Assembly: GCA_030068075.1 (NCBI GenBank) | Contig: CM057825.1 | Span: 124,345,239-124,409,238, forward strand | Length of the DNA: 64,000 nt | Reading direction: 5' to 3' | From: Paguma larvata | Lineage: Eukaryota > Chordata > Mammalia > Carnivora > Viverridae | Shown: positions 33,321 through 44,403 of the stretch, one piece after another | Layout of the letters: each line of letters opens with the position of its first letter | How positions within the stretch are numbered: position 1 is the first letter of the stretch | The notes under the pieces: generated by a model | Database searches by the model: none | What the model was told of the DNA's origin: nothing | What the model saw: only the letters and a program-made list of their open reading frames with translations | Translations under genes and position numbers: made by a program

Positions 33321-33639
33321 CTACTGAGGGGGAAGCAGGGGAAGGATTCCTGTCATATCCTCGGTGAAGACAAGGATTCCTTCAGCTGTTTTGGCCACAA
33401 GTGTTAAATTAAAATATGCAGATTATTTAAAATCATTCTATAACATTTGATACACATAAAATAATATAGGTAATGACACCTGCAAATTATTTAAAAAGAT
33501 AAAATAAGCATTTGTGAGCCTGAGAATCGGATCCCGTCATCACCAATACCACCAAAGCTCCCTGCCAGTTCCTCCTCCCGCACAGAACCACCATCTTACC
33601 CTCTGGCTTTGTTCTATTAAAAGCGCTTAAAAAGAAATA
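33321..33639. other. Unassigned AT-rich DNA
   Basis: No family or gene recognised. Confidence 0.4.
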
Positions 33640-34060
33640 CATCTACTCTTTGATCCAGCAGCCTCTCTCCTGGGACTTCATCTCATAGAAATGAAAGGCC
33701 CTAGTCCATGAGGACATTTGTAGGGAGGATATTTATTGCAGCATTGTTTGTCGTGGGAAAAGAGGGGACACATGCAAATGCTCATTAATGATTGAATAAA
33801 TTACAGGACATCCACACCATAGAATTTTGTGCAGCCATTAAAAAACGATGAATTAGAGTAATACCAGATGCCTTGGAGGGATTTCCGCGGCATATTGGAC
33901 AACGAGAAAACAGGAACCGGGAAAGTGTGTATAAAACAACAAATGCCTGTGGACTGTACAGAGTGTGTAAATACACATATTTGCGTGGGACTCTGTGAAT
34001 ATAGAGACAAATTTGGAAGAATGTGCCAGGTTGTCAAAAGGGATTGCCAGAGAGAGGGAG
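33640..34060 (+). mobile_element. Old L1M ORF2 end and 3' UTR, plus
   Basis: GGATATTTATTGCAGCATTG, CACACCATAGAATTTTGTGC, GGATTTCCGCGGCATATTGG. The open frames here on both strands are by-products of this relic. Confidence 0.75.
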
Positions 34061-34301
34061 AGCGGACTGGGGAGGTGAGCAAAAGGGAAAGAAAGGAAGA
34101 AAGAAACAAACAAAAAACAGGCTTCTCTGGGCCCCTCAGTTCCTTCATCAGAGAAACGGGGATAAAAATGCCCATCTTATTTTTGTTCCACGGTGTATGT
34201 GAGGGTTTCATGGGGTAACACAAATATGAGATGAACATTTGAAAATATTCAAGGCTCTACCTAAATATGTGATGGTGGGATTTATTATAAAGTGCAGATG
34301 A

Positions 34302-34498
34302 GGGGCACTCGGGTGGCTCAGTCGGTTGAGCATCTGACTCTTGATTTTGGCTCAGGTCATAATCTCACAGATTGTGAGATCGAGCCCTGCGTGGGGTCCT
34401 CTACTGAAAGCATGGAGCCTGCTCAGGATTCTCTCTCTCCCTCTCTGCCCCTCCCCCCTGCTTTCTCCCTCTCTCAAAATAAATAAAAACTTAAAAAA
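34302..34498 (+). mobile_element. CAN-SINE, plus, older feline form, with TSD
   Basis: Target-site duplication AAAGTGCAGATGA (34289-34301) versus AAAGTGCAGACGA (34499-34511). It has the GACTCTTGATTTTGGCTCAGG variant. Confidence 0.95.
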
Positions 34499-34511
34499 AA
34501 AGTGCAGACGA

Positions 34512-34885
34512 TACATACAATGCTGATGTGATTTTGAGCAAATAATTTTCTTGTTCTAGGCCTGATACGGTTTCGTCCATCAGACAGGGGTGATAACAAC
34601 TAATTAGTTAATGGCTGGTGTCCTTCCAGGTGGCCTGTTAACATCACGCTGCCTGGTTGACTCTACCTGTGTGTATTCATGAGTTCATAGTCATCAACCA
34701 TGATCAAGTTCAAAGTGTGTTTGCTAAATCAGTCCCCTCTTTTGCATTTCACCCACACCACCTTTAAAACAATGTTGTTGGGTCCGCCAGCGCTGGAGAG
34801 GTGTACTCCCTCAGGGCCACCCCATCCCTGGATTCTTTTGATTACAATGAAATGGAGGTCCCCAGGCAGCATGGAAGATACACAC
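34512..34885. other. Single-copy DNA, no gene seen
   Basis: No repeat or exon recognised. Confidence 0.45.
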
Positions 34886-35325
34886 TGTATTTGTTTGCTG
34901 GGGCTGCCGTAACAAGCCATTGCAAACTGGTGGCCTAAAAACAATAGAAACTCGTTCTCTTCCAGCTCTGGAGGACAGAAGTCCAAAGTCAAGATGTTAG
35001 CAGGGAGGGCCATGCTCCCTCTGAAGCCTTTAGGGGATGATCCTCCCTCTTCTTAGCTTGTGGTGGTTGCCGGCAAGCCTTGGCTCGGACGCATCCCTGC
35101 AGTCTCTGCCTCCGCTGTCACATGGCTTTGTTTTCCCCCTGTGTCTCTGTGTCCGAATCTCCTACAAGGACACCAGCCGTGGGATTTAGGTCCCACCATC
35201 CTTCATAATGACTTCGTCTTAATTTAACTAATTACATCTGCAAAGACCCTAGTTCCAAATAGGGTCATGTTGTCAGGTTCTGGGTGGACATGAATTTTGG
35301 GGGACACTATTCAACCAATACAGAC
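34886..35325 (-). mobile_element. MaLR LTR (MLT1-like), reverse, near complete
   Basis: Starts TGTATTTGTTTGCTGGGGCTG and ends GGACACTATTCAACCAATACA, so both LTR termini are visible (TGT...ACA). Middle phrases CTTTAGGGGATGATCC and AATTACATCTGCAAAGACCC agree. This is a solo LTR in reverse; no internal region follows. Confidence 0.8.
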
Positions 35326-35592
35326 ATAAGATGGGGTTTCACTCTCTCTTTATTCCCTGTTTCCTGTCTTCTGCCTAAAAGTGAGATTCTCATGAAGTCC
35401 TAAAGATTGCATTGCCCACTCTGAGATAAATCTCAGTGGGTTTTACTGGAGGTCTGTAGCTGAGTCCCTTGGGCATGACCAAACCACCATTGTGAGGAGG
35501 GGTGTGGAGCGGGGTGGAATGTTCTGGAAACTTTTACTCTTGCCCTTGGGCAGAAATTATGGACCTTTGCAACCTCCAGTCACCCTTATTCT
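35326..35592. other. Single-copy DNA
   Basis: No family or gene recognised. The last 15 bases are the left target-site duplication of the next element. Confidence 0.5.
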
Positions 35593-36248
35593 TTTTTTTT
35601 TTTTTTACTATTTTATAATAGTTTATTTTCAAATTGGTTTCCATATAACACCCAGTGTTCATCCCAACACATGCCCTCTTTAATGCCCATCACCCCCTCT
35701 CCCCACTCCCTCACCCCCCTCACCCTCAGTTTGTTCTTAGTCTTTGAGAGTCTCTTATGTTTTATGTCCCTCCCTCTCTGTGTCTTTTTTTCCTTTCCCC
35801 TCTTCTTTTTTTCCTTGTGGTTTTTGCTTAGTCTCACAAAGTCCACCTATTCGTGGAAACATATGGTATCTGTCTTTTTCTGACTGACTTATTTCACTTA
35901 ACATAATACCCTCCAGTTCCATCCATGTTGCTACACATGGCCAGATTTCATTTTTTCTCATTGCCACGTAGCAGTCCATTGTATATATGTACCACATCTT
36001 CTTTATCCATTCGTCAGTTGATGGGCACTTGGTCTCTTTCCATGATTTGGCTATTGCTGAAAGTGCTGCTATGAACATTGGGGTACATGTGCTCCTATGC
36101 ATCGGCATTCCTGTGTCTCTTGGGTAGATTCCTAGCAGTGCTATTGCTGGGTCATAGGGTGGCTCTACTTTCATTGTTTTGAGGAACCTCCACACCGTTT
36201 TCCAGAGCAGCTGCACCAGTTTGCATTCCCACCAACAGTGTAGGAGGG
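35593..36248 (-). mobile_element. Young 5'-truncated L1, reverse, with perfect TSD
   Basis: Poly(T) of about 14 leads into the reversed 3' UTR, then ORF2. Target-site duplication CAGTCACCCTTATTC lies at 35578-35592 and 36249-36263. The minus-strand frame 35755-36248 holds about 160 codons of the ORF2p C-terminus: [48 protein letters not shown]. It closely resembles the copy at 57111. EN and RT domains are absent. Confidence 0.95.
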
Positions 36249-36263
36249 CAGTCACCCTTATTC

Positions 36264-36670
36264 CTGACCTTATTTGGTCCTCTGATGAGCAAGATTTTCC
36301 TTAATTTTTACAGAAATGTGAAAGACAAACAGGCATGAATTCCAAAACTGTAAGAGACTTTGGGCACAAAGAACCGTTAGGCCCAGCACAGTTATTAAGC
36401 AAATTCACATTTTCCGCCAGTGACCTGCAGACAGTGCACATTCTTGGCTCACTATGAACGAGCCATTTGTTTCATGGAAGTGGCTCAGATTCCACACTGG
36501 CCTGGCCCAGACCCAGTGTCTGTTGGTCTTGTTTCCTTCCCACCAGATGGAGGACAGTTACCTGTTGGGACCTTTGGACATGTGCTCAAGACTCTCCTCT
36601 AATAAAGTGAGGCTTCACAATGAAAAACTCCAAGGTCTTGAAAATTGTGCCAATCACATCAATAATTATG
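36264..36670. other. Single-copy DNA, no gene seen
   Basis: No repeat or exon recognised. Confidence 0.45.
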
Positions 36671-36671
36671 A

Positions 36672-37670
36672 CAGAACTATTTTTTTTTTTGGTGGTAGAA
36701 TGTACATAACATAAAATTTACCACTTGGATCATTTTAAAGTGTACAACTCGATAACATTTAGTACATTCACAATGTCATGCAACAATCGCCTCTATCTTG
36801 TTCCAGAATGTTCTCAACACCCCAAAGGAAACCTAGTGCCTATTAAGCAGTCCTTCCCCATTTTCCTCTTCCCCAGCCCTTGACAACCGCTATTCTTCTC
36901 TGTGTATCTATGGATTTGCTTATTCTGAACATTTCATATAAATGGAATTGTACGACATGTGACCTTTTGTGTCTGGCTTCTTCTTCCTTACCATATTTTC
37001 AAGGTCCATCTACATTGTAGTATGTATCAGCATCTCATTCCTTTTTATGACTGAAAAACATTCCATTGTATGAGTATACTACATTTTATTTATCCATTCA
37101 TCAGTTGGACAAACCTCTTTTTAAGCTTCTCTTATTCAATGGGTAAGCAGTATTTAACACATTTTTATTTCGAAATAATTTTCAATTTACAGGAATTTAT
37201 AAAGATAGTACAGTGAGTTCCCATATACTGTCCACTCCCCTACACTGTCCCCGTGTCCTCCATTGTTAATATCTGACATCAGCAGGATACATTTGTTAAA
37301 ACTCAGAAACAGACGCTGTTGACTAAATTCCAAACTTGACTTGGATTTCGCTAATTTTTTCCATTAATCCTCTCCTTCTGTCCAGGATCTGATCCAGGGT
37401 ACCACGTTGCACTTAACTGTCATGAATCTTGTCACCTATGGTCTGTGACAGTTTTTCATTCTTTCTTTATTTTTATGACAGTGACAGTCTTGAGCCTACA
37501 GGCCAGGTATCCTGTAGAAAGTTCCCAACCTGAGTATACCAGATGCTTTCTTCATGATTATGTTGGAGGGGTTTGTTTTTTGTGCATATTATCCAGACAT
37601 CTCCACTGTGAATAATTTTGCCTATAAAAATGTCATCCCATAGGACTTGAAAGAGGGCATTCACTTGTCT
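36672..37670 (-). mobile_element. Old L1M, reverse: ORF2 end then 3' UTR-type sequence
   Basis: 36672-37110 reads AAGTGTACAACTCGATAAC, ACATTTCATATAAATGG, TTATCCATTCATCAGTTGG. 37140-37670 (CTGTCCACTCCCCTACACTG, CACCTATGGTCTGTGACAG, GAGTATACCAGATGC) is old L1M 3' UTR and may be a separate element. Confidence 0.7.
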
Positions 37671-37689
37671 TTTTCTTTTTTATACAAAT

Positions 37690-37815
37690 AATTGCAAGTG
37701 CTATACAATCTACCCCCCATAGCCTTTCAGGGAGTTAGGTTCCCATTTTATAGATGAGGCAGCAGGAGTCTTGTGAGTGGCAGAGAGGAGATTCCAATCC
37801 AGATGCCAATGCCAT
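37690..37815 (-). mobile_element. MIR SINE, reverse
   Basis: GGTTCCCATTTTATAGATGAGG, GTCTTGTGAGTGGCAGAG and AGGAGATTCCAATCCAGATG. Confidence 0.7.
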
Positions 37816-37849
37816 GATCTGTCCGGAACTTCATGTTACACACTGCTGG

Positions 37850-38310
37850 TGGGCTGCTAACTAATTGGTTTGTACAAGGGCACGTTCAACTGTGCCCTCA
37901 GTTCCCCTTTGGAGGAATTTCAATATCACCTAATTAGGTAACATGGTAACTGGGCAACCATTACTTATAACAGACGTGGGGTTGTAAATTATTCTATTTA
38001 ATTAAGAACTGCACGTTTCCTATTAAAGAAAAGCTTATCATAGGTTAGTAAATTTATTGGAAACACTTAACTTTAGCTAATTAAGCTGTTTGAACTCAAA
38101 GCAAGGGCATTCATTAATAATCAAGCCCAAGCAGTTAAGGGCAATTAGTGAAACAGCTGGTCTTTATCTCACTGATAAAGGATGGTTAATAGAGATCTTA
38201 CAGCTGTTATAAACTTCCCCAAAGCAAAATCCTCTTCAAAAGTTTGCATTCGTAAAGAATATGGAAGAGAAAACTCAATTTAAAAGAACTGAGTTGGTGG
38301 CAGTCTGGAT
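37850..38310. promoter_or_regulatory. Candidate distal regulatory block (homeodomain/GATA-rich, repeat-free)
   Basis: No transposon is recognised in 460 bp. It packs homeodomain-type sites (CTAATTAGG, TTTAATTAAG, GCTAATTAAGC, CATTAATAATCAA, GCAATTAGTG), GATA-type sites (CTTATCATAG, CTCACTGATAAAGG) and two E-boxes (ACAGCTGGT, ACAGCTGTT). This composition is typical of conserved developmental enhancers, but conservation cannot be tested here. Confidence 0.4.
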
Positions 38311-38610
38311 CTCTAGCCCCAAATTGAGGGACAAAGGAAAGTGGAATCCACCAACCTTGGCCTCATTCCTAACTTCTCCACTTTCTGGGCAGAGTCTGAC
38401 CCTTCAGTCAGCATTATTGTTCTAGTTTCCACTGAAATCATGGCTGCTGAGGAGCCGAGAACAACGATTGGTCATCTATAGATGCAGGGATTATACTTTC
38501 TGACAGAACATGGAGGAATGTGGTTTGAAGAAGTGTTTTTTTTCCCTGATCTGTGGGTATCTTTATGTGGAAGGTCTCATAGAGTTCTCTCTTTAAAATG
38601 ACACTGGCTT

Positions 38611-38839
38611 TTGGGGGTCATATTGACTGGGCGGCCTAGTTGGTTGAGCATCAGACTCTTAATTTTGGCTCAGGTCATGATCTAAAGATTTGTGCGATCA
38701 CCCCCCACATTGGGCTCAGCAGCACTGGCAGTGCAGAGCCTGCTTGGCATTCTCTCTCTTCCCTCTCTGCCCCTCCCCCAATTGTGCATGCATATGGTCT
38801 TTCTCTCTCTCTCAAAATAAATAAACATTTAAAATAAAT
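38611..38839 (+). mobile_element. CAN-SINE, plus, older form, with TSD
   Basis: Target-site duplication AAAATGACACTGGCTT (38595-38610) versus AAAATGATATTGGCTT (38840-38855). The first part of the head is decayed. Confidence 0.92.
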
Positions 38840-38867
38840 AAAATGATATTGGCTTAAAATTCTTTTA

Positions 38868-39078
38868 TTTTTATTATTTTTTAATATTTTTTTTTTTGAG
38901 AGAGAGAGAGAGCATGAGTAGGGGAGGGGAAGAGAGAGAGGGAGACACAGAATCTGAAGCAGGCTCCAGGCTCTGAGCTGTCAGCACAGAGCCCAATGTG
39001 AGGCTCAAACCCATGAACTGTGAGATCACGACCTGAGCTGAAGTTGGACCCTTAACTGACTGAGCCACCCAGGTCCCT
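38868..39078 (-). mobile_element. Feline-type CAN-SINE, minus, with perfect TSD
   Basis: Target-site duplication GGCTTAAAATTCTTTTA lies at 38851-38867 and 39079-39095. Its target overlaps the right TSD of the SINE at 38611, so it landed immediately beside that copy's tail. Confidence 0.96.
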
Positions 39079-39089
39079 GGCTTAAAATT

Positions 39090-39320
39090 CTTTTAAAGTT
39101 GAAGTATAAAGCTTTGACTTTTTGAAAAATCTTGGCCAGGTGTCTTGTAGAATGTTCCACATCAGGATTTCTCTGACATTTCTTCCTGGTGTTGTTTGAC
39201 TTGTTTCTCTGTCCCTTGTATCTCCCCGTACACTGGAAGTTTGCTTCAGAGCCTTGATTAGGTTGAGGTGAAACATTTTTGCAAGAATCCTTCCAGGTGA
39301 CGCCATGTATTTCACATTGC
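39090..39320 (-). mobile_element. Old L1M 3' UTR fragment, reverse
   Basis: TTGGCCAGGTGTCTTGTAGAA, GATTAGGTTGAGGTGAAACA, TCCTTCCAGGTGACGCC, similar to 37380-37640 and 29640-29760. Confidence 0.6.
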
Positions 39321-39499
39321 ATTGTGCCAGGAGGCAAGTAAACATCTTTGTCTCCCTCCTCGTGATACCAAGCTTGAGCCCTGGGTTAAAGAGGTAACAC
39401 CAGTTCTTTGCATTGTAAAGGTACATTTCCCGCTCTAGAATGGGTACAGAATGTGTGGGCTGCTCCATTTATCTGCAGCGTAGCCTTCCGCTACTTGGC

Positions 39500-40075
39500 T
39501 CTTTCCCATCATTCTGGCCCATACTTAAGTGTCACCTTCTCTCGTTGGACATTAGGCACCTGCTCTAAGGTGGCCTGTAAGGTCTCATGTGCTCTGGCCT
39601 TGACTGGCTCCTGAAATCACCTTGAACAATATCCCCTTCTCCATTGCAGGGCTGCCACACTGGTCATTTCAGTGCCTGAAGTGTACCATGCTCCCTGCTG
39701 TCACTACCATGCCTGGAGCACATCACTCTCCTCCTCGCCCAGCTACTCCTTCTCTGCCCTCTGGGGTGACCTAGGGTCATTTCCTGAGGGACTGCTTCCT
39801 GGAGAAAACACCTTACCCCAGTCTGGGTAAAATCTCACTGCTGAATGTTCTGAAAGCACCATGGAAGTCTCCATTGTAGTGCTTATCCCACTTGGGACTT
39901 TCCATTTTATTTATGTGATTATTGTACTAATTTCTGTCTTCTCCCCAGAAGCAAAGCTCCAAAGGGGCAGGGAACTTGCCTGGTTTCATTTATCCTGGTC
40001 AACTCAGACACCTAGCACAGAGCCTGGTGCACCGTAGGTGCTCAATAAATATTTGTTGAATGAATGAATGAATGG
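39500..40075 (+). mobile_element. L2 LINE 3' part with terminus
   Basis: GGCCTTGACTGGCTCCTG, then the clear L2 3' end: CAAAGGGGCAGGGAACTTG, CCTAGCACAGAGCCTGGTGC, AATATTTGTTGAATGAATGAA. Confidence 0.85.
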
Positions 40076-40164
40076 TCACCAGTAGTTGAATGGCTCTAGG
40101 GGGCGCTATGTTAATACATCCTGAAGGATCCTGATCCTATTTGGTCCTGGGAAATTTCTAGACG

Positions 40165-40245
40165 AAGGGTTGTCCAATTCTTTTCTGGAAAGGACAAGAT
40201 AGTAAATATTTTCAGCTTTGTGGGCCAGACAGTTGACTGGGTTGC
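40165..40245 (-). mobile_element. MER20 hAT-type MITE fragment, reverse
   Basis: TTTTCTGGAAAGGACAAGATAG then AATATTTTCAGCTTTGTGG is one arm of MER20. Confidence 0.75.
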
Positions 40246-40375
40246 AGGCTCGGGGTTTAATTTCCCCATCTGTAAAAAGGGATAATACAGTTCCTAACGC
40301 CTACGATTATCATGAAGGTTCAGTAAGCTAATATATGTGAAGTGCTTAACATGGCTGCTACATAATTATCCCTTG
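40246..40375 (+). mobile_element. MIR 3' half
   Basis: TTTCCCCATCTGTAAAAAGGG, then ATCATGAAGGTTCAGTAAGC and GTGAAGTGCTTAACATGG. It replaces the other MER20 arm. Confidence 0.75.
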
Positions 40376-41470
40376 GGTTTTAGGTATTATTGCTGAGCTT
40401 GTATATGGTGGGGACATAGGCACACACGTGTACTTCAGTAAAGAAACACGCATTAGCATCAGCTAGAAGGAAGCATGGCAAATAAAAACCCTACGGGATT
40501 TCCACGTGCGTGTCAGGGACAGGCAGCCTGGATTAAAGAGCCGAGACGTCTCAGCGGGGAGAGCTGCCTTGTTCCCAGAGGGAAACAACAACTTGCGGAA
40601 AGAAGTAGCACAAAGCTTAGGGAGGGGGAGACAGTGGCTTGAGGAAAGAGAGGAGAAGCAAAGGAGGCTGCGAATCACTGCGGTATTTTCCCTCGGAAAG
40701 GCTCAGGGCTTCTGGCGGAGGCCTTAATCGCCTATGCGAGGCGTTTGGAAGCTAGCTCCTTGCTCTTTGAGAGCTGCGCCCCCTCTTGCCTCTCTCTGTC
40801 TCCGTTAGAGCCTAATCATATTTGAAAGTAGTTTTTATCTGTGATTCTTCATCCGTATGCGAGGAGCTTACGGGGCTAAGCCGCCACTTCCAGCAGATCC
40901 AGGCACGTGGCCCTGTTAATACACACAGCCCTAGAGCTGGCAAGGAAAGTGAGCCCCACCCCCACCCGTCCACGCAGGGAGATTTTAGGGAATTAGAAGG
41001 GAACCGCTCTGAGGGTGGGGAGGGGGAGGCAGACAGCGCTGGCATGAAGACCCAGAGCAAAACAAACATGAGAACTGATAGCAGGAAGTCCAGCCAGGCC
41101 CGTGAATCGAGACGGTGGGCTCGTCCTGAAGGCACGGCTCCTCAAACTGTAATAAGATGGCGTCTATGAGGATTCCTCATTAGCTTCGAGAACAATATTT
41201 CATCTTCGCCGGCGCCTTCTAGTCTGCACGAAATGATGTGCGAGGCTAGATTTAATGCCTACGCACACGGTTCCGGCTAATCCTCTGCGAAATAGCGGTG
41301 AGGGTCAGAGGCAGGTTTTATCCCCCTTTCTAGGGTGGCAGGGTGCGGACATGAAGGAAGGGAGCCAGCCAGGCCAAGGGCAAAGTCGGAGGGCACCAGG
41401 CAGGATATAACAAAGACAAAGCCATTGAACTGCCGTTGTTTCCCGTACCGATGTTTCTCTTTATGTGTCT
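40376..41470. other. 1.1-kb repeat-free DNA, possibly regulatory
   Basis: No repeat is recognised. CpGs are frequent at 40500-40760 and 41160-41290. Words such as CATTAGCTTCGAGAACAATA and GCCGGCGCCTTCTAG look unique. Open frames on both strands (about 107-115 codons at 40812-41169) overlap each other and have no recognisable product. Confidence 0.4.
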
Positions 41471-41479
41471 TTACAGGGT

Positions 41480-42990
41480 GGTGATAGAATTCCCACACCG
41501 CGTAGCTCACCCACTTACAGTGTACAATCCAGTGGTTTAGTCCATTCGCAGACTTGTGCAGCCATGACTACAATCAATGTTAGAACCGTTTCTTCCCCCA
41601 AGAGAAACCCATGCCTATTAACAGTTATTCCCCATCTCTCGCTGACCTCCCAGCCTAGGCAACCACTAATCTAACTCTTGCCTCTAGAGATTCACCTGCT
41701 CTGCACATCACATGTAACTGAAATCGCACAATATGTGGTCTTTTGTTTCTTTGACTTAGCATGATATTTTCAGGATTCATCCAAGTTGGAGCATGCAGCA
41801 ACACTTCATTCCTTTTTATGGCCAAACAACATTCCACTGTATGGACATACCACATTTCATTCATCCATTCATCTGTTGATGGGCATTTGACTTGTTTCCA
41901 CTCTTTGGCTATTGTGAACATTCAGGTACACATGTGTGGACATATGTTTTCATTTGCGTGGATTTATGTTTTCATTTCTCTTGGGTACGCGCCCAGCAGT
42001 GGAGTTGCTGGGTCATATGGTATCCCTCTGTTAAAACTCTTGAAGAACTGCCAGACTATTTTTCAGGGTGAAAACGGTATCTCTCTACATTCTCACCAAC
42101 ATTTGTTATTCTCTCTTTTTTTTTTGACTCTGACCATCCCAGTGGGTGCGAAGTGGTATCTCATTGTGGTTCTGACTTGTATTCCCCTAATGGCTAATGA
42201 TGTTCAACATCTTTTCATGTCCTTATTGGCCATTTTGTATCATCTACAGAGAAATGTGGGTTCATATTCTTAGCTCGTTTTGTTATTGGGTTGTGTTTTT
42301 TTTATTGAGTTATAAGAATTATTTATATGTTCTGGATGCCCATCTCTTATAAGGTATATGGTTTGCGAATATTTTTTGCCATTCTGGGTGTCGTCTTTAC
42401 TTTCTTCAGGGTATCATTTGCAGCACAGAAGTTTTAAATTTTGATGAAGTCCAGTGCATCTGTTTTGTTGTTGTGTTGTTGTTGTTTAGTCACTTGACTT
42501 GGGGTCATATCTAGTAAGACTTTGCCTAATAACAATGTACTTCTATACTTTTTTTCTAAGAGTTTTAACAGTTTAGCTCATTTAGGTCTATGGTACTTTT
42601 GAGTTGATTTTTTTTTTAAATTTATTTATTTTTATTTAAAAAAAATTTTTTTTAATGTTTATTTATTTTTGAGACAGAGAGACACAGAGCATGAGTGGGG
42701 GAGGGGCAGAGAGAGAGGGAGACACAGAATCCAAAACAGGCTCCAGGCTCTGAGCTGTCAGCACAGAGCCTGATGCGGGGCTCGAACTCACAGACCGCGA
42801 GATCATGACCTGAGCCGAAGTCGGACGCTCAACCGACTGAACCACCCAGGCGCCCCTTGAGTTGATTTTTATGGATAGCGTGAGATAGGGGTCAGAGTTT
42901 ATTCTGCTGCCTGTAGGCTTCCACTTGTTACCACATCATTTGTCCAAAATGATGTGTTGGTCTTTGGTGACCATCTCAGTTAACGGCCAG
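41480..42990 (-). mobile_element. Old L1M ORF2 and 3' UTR, reverse, with a SINE
   Basis: A long ordered run of reversed L1 phrases: TACAGTGTACAATCCAGTGG, CCATTCATCTGTTGATGGG, TGGAGTTGCTGGGTCATATG, GTGGTATCTCATTGTGG, GAAGTCCAGTGCATC, TACCACATCATTTGTCC. ORF2 is broken in many places. Confidence 0.9.
42613..42856 (-). mobile_element. Feline-type CAN-SINE, minus, young, with perfect TSD
   Basis: Target-site duplication TTGAGTTGATTTTT lies at 42599-42612 and 42857-42870. Long T-rich tail of about 50 bp and near-consensus body with intact CpGs. Confidence 0.97.
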
Positions 42991-42994
42991 TCCA

Positions 42995-44075
42995 TTATCT
43001 ACTTGTTTAAGCCAAATCCATTCTTGATTCTTTCCTTTCCCACTCCAAGATATTGTTAGAATCTATCTTCAAAAGACATGTCAAATCTGATGGCTTTCTA
43101 CCACCACCACTGCTCTCGCCCTGGTTTCAGTAACCATCGGCTTTGATTGCAGAGATTTCCTACCTGGTCTGTCTGCGTCTTCCCCGATGTCCCTGCAATC
43201 TCTCTCTACATGCATCAGCTATAGAGAGATGTACTTACATTTTATTTATTTACTATTATTTTTTAGTTTATTTATTTTGAGAGAGAGAGAGAGCAAGAGC
43301 ACACATACAGGGGAAGGACAGAGACAGAGGGAGAGAGAGAGGATCCCGAACAGGCTCTGCACTGTCACTGTGGAGCCTGATGCAGGGCTCGAACTCATGA
43401 GATCATGACCTGAGCAGAAATCAAGAGTTGAATGCTTAACTGACTGAGCCACCCAGGCTCCCCAGATATGCCTTCATTCTAAAGCAGTTCATGCCGTTTC
43501 TGTACTCAGACCCTTTGGTGGCTTCCCCCCTCACTCAGAGCAAATCCAAAGTCCTTTCTATGACCTACAGACCTTGTGGAATACATCCTCTATCCCTGCC
43601 CATTTCCCTCTTCGATCGCATCACCTACCATTCTTCCCCCATGCACACTGCCACACTGGACTCTGCTGTTCCTCAGACGTATCAAGGAAGCACACTGATG
43701 CCCCAGGGACTTTGCACCTGTTCTTCCCCTTGCCCTGGGACCTCATTCTCCTCCAGATATCCTCATGACTCCCTTCCTCATTTCCTTCTAGTCTTTACTC
43801 CAAAGTCATCTTATTCACGTGGAAATCTTCGCACATCTTATCTAAAATTTCACCTCACCAACTCTTCTTCTACCCTTTCCCTGCTTTATTTTTCTCCTAA
43901 ACCCTTTTCATTATCCAACATAATATGTATTTTCCTTATTTATCTTTGTTTTTTGCCTTCTCGACTCAAATGCCTTCCATGAGGGCAGAAGTTGCATTTA
44001 TGTCACTGGTGTATTCCCAGAATCTAAATCAGTGCCTAGCACATAGTAAATGGTCAATAAATAGATGTCAAACAA
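42995..44075 (+). mobile_element. L2 LINE 3' part with terminus, split by a SINE
   Basis: GATGGCTTTCTACCACC, then after the SINE CAGACCCTTTGGTGGCTTCC, GACTTTGCACCTGTTC, GAGGGCAGAAGTTGCATTTA, GTGCCTAGCACATAGTAAATG. The plus open frame 43491-43982 (163 codons) is the decayed L2 ORF2 C-terminus, not a host gene. Confidence 0.88.
43245..43463 (-). mobile_element. CAN-SINE, minus
   Basis: TTTAGTTTATTTATTTTGAGA to TGAGCCACCCAGGCTCCCC; a short deletion after GAACTCATGAGATCATG. Confidence 0.92.
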
Positions 44076-44323
44076 AATAAGCATGTTGGTTCTTGTCTTC
44101 CCACTGCTTCCCATAATAGCTTTTTTTATCATAATCTTAATGATCATTCCATCAACATATTAACTAAAAGGAGCACTTTTGGCAGATGCGCCCAGGGATA
44201 CAACCTGGGCTCTGTCTTTGAGCTGTACTACAGAGCCAGATAAGTAGGCCCTCGTCTACCATTTGCAGGGTCTAGGTCAAGAGTACAAAGAGAGGCTCTA
44301 CATACTGTGTGTCTGCATATTTA

Positions 44324-44395
44324 TTTATTTTATTTTTTAAAATATAATTTATCATCAAATTGGCTTACATACAACACCCAGTGCTCATCCCAACA
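44324..44395 (-). mobile_element. Very short L1 3' end, reverse, with TSD
   Basis: TTATCATCAAATTGGCTTACA then ACACCCAGTGCTCATCCC is the last ~70 bp of a felid L1. Target-site duplication CATATTTA lies at 44316-44323 and 44396-44403. Confidence 0.8.
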
Positions 44396-44403
44396 CATAT
44401 TTA

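Noticed and set aside
41761..42273. 170-codon plus-strand ORF as a gene
   Set aside because: It is the antisense of an old L1M ORF2 in reverse orientation.
43491..43982. 163-codon plus-strand ORF as a host gene
   Set aside because: It lies in an L2 with a clear 3' terminus; the phrases match decayed L2 ORF2.
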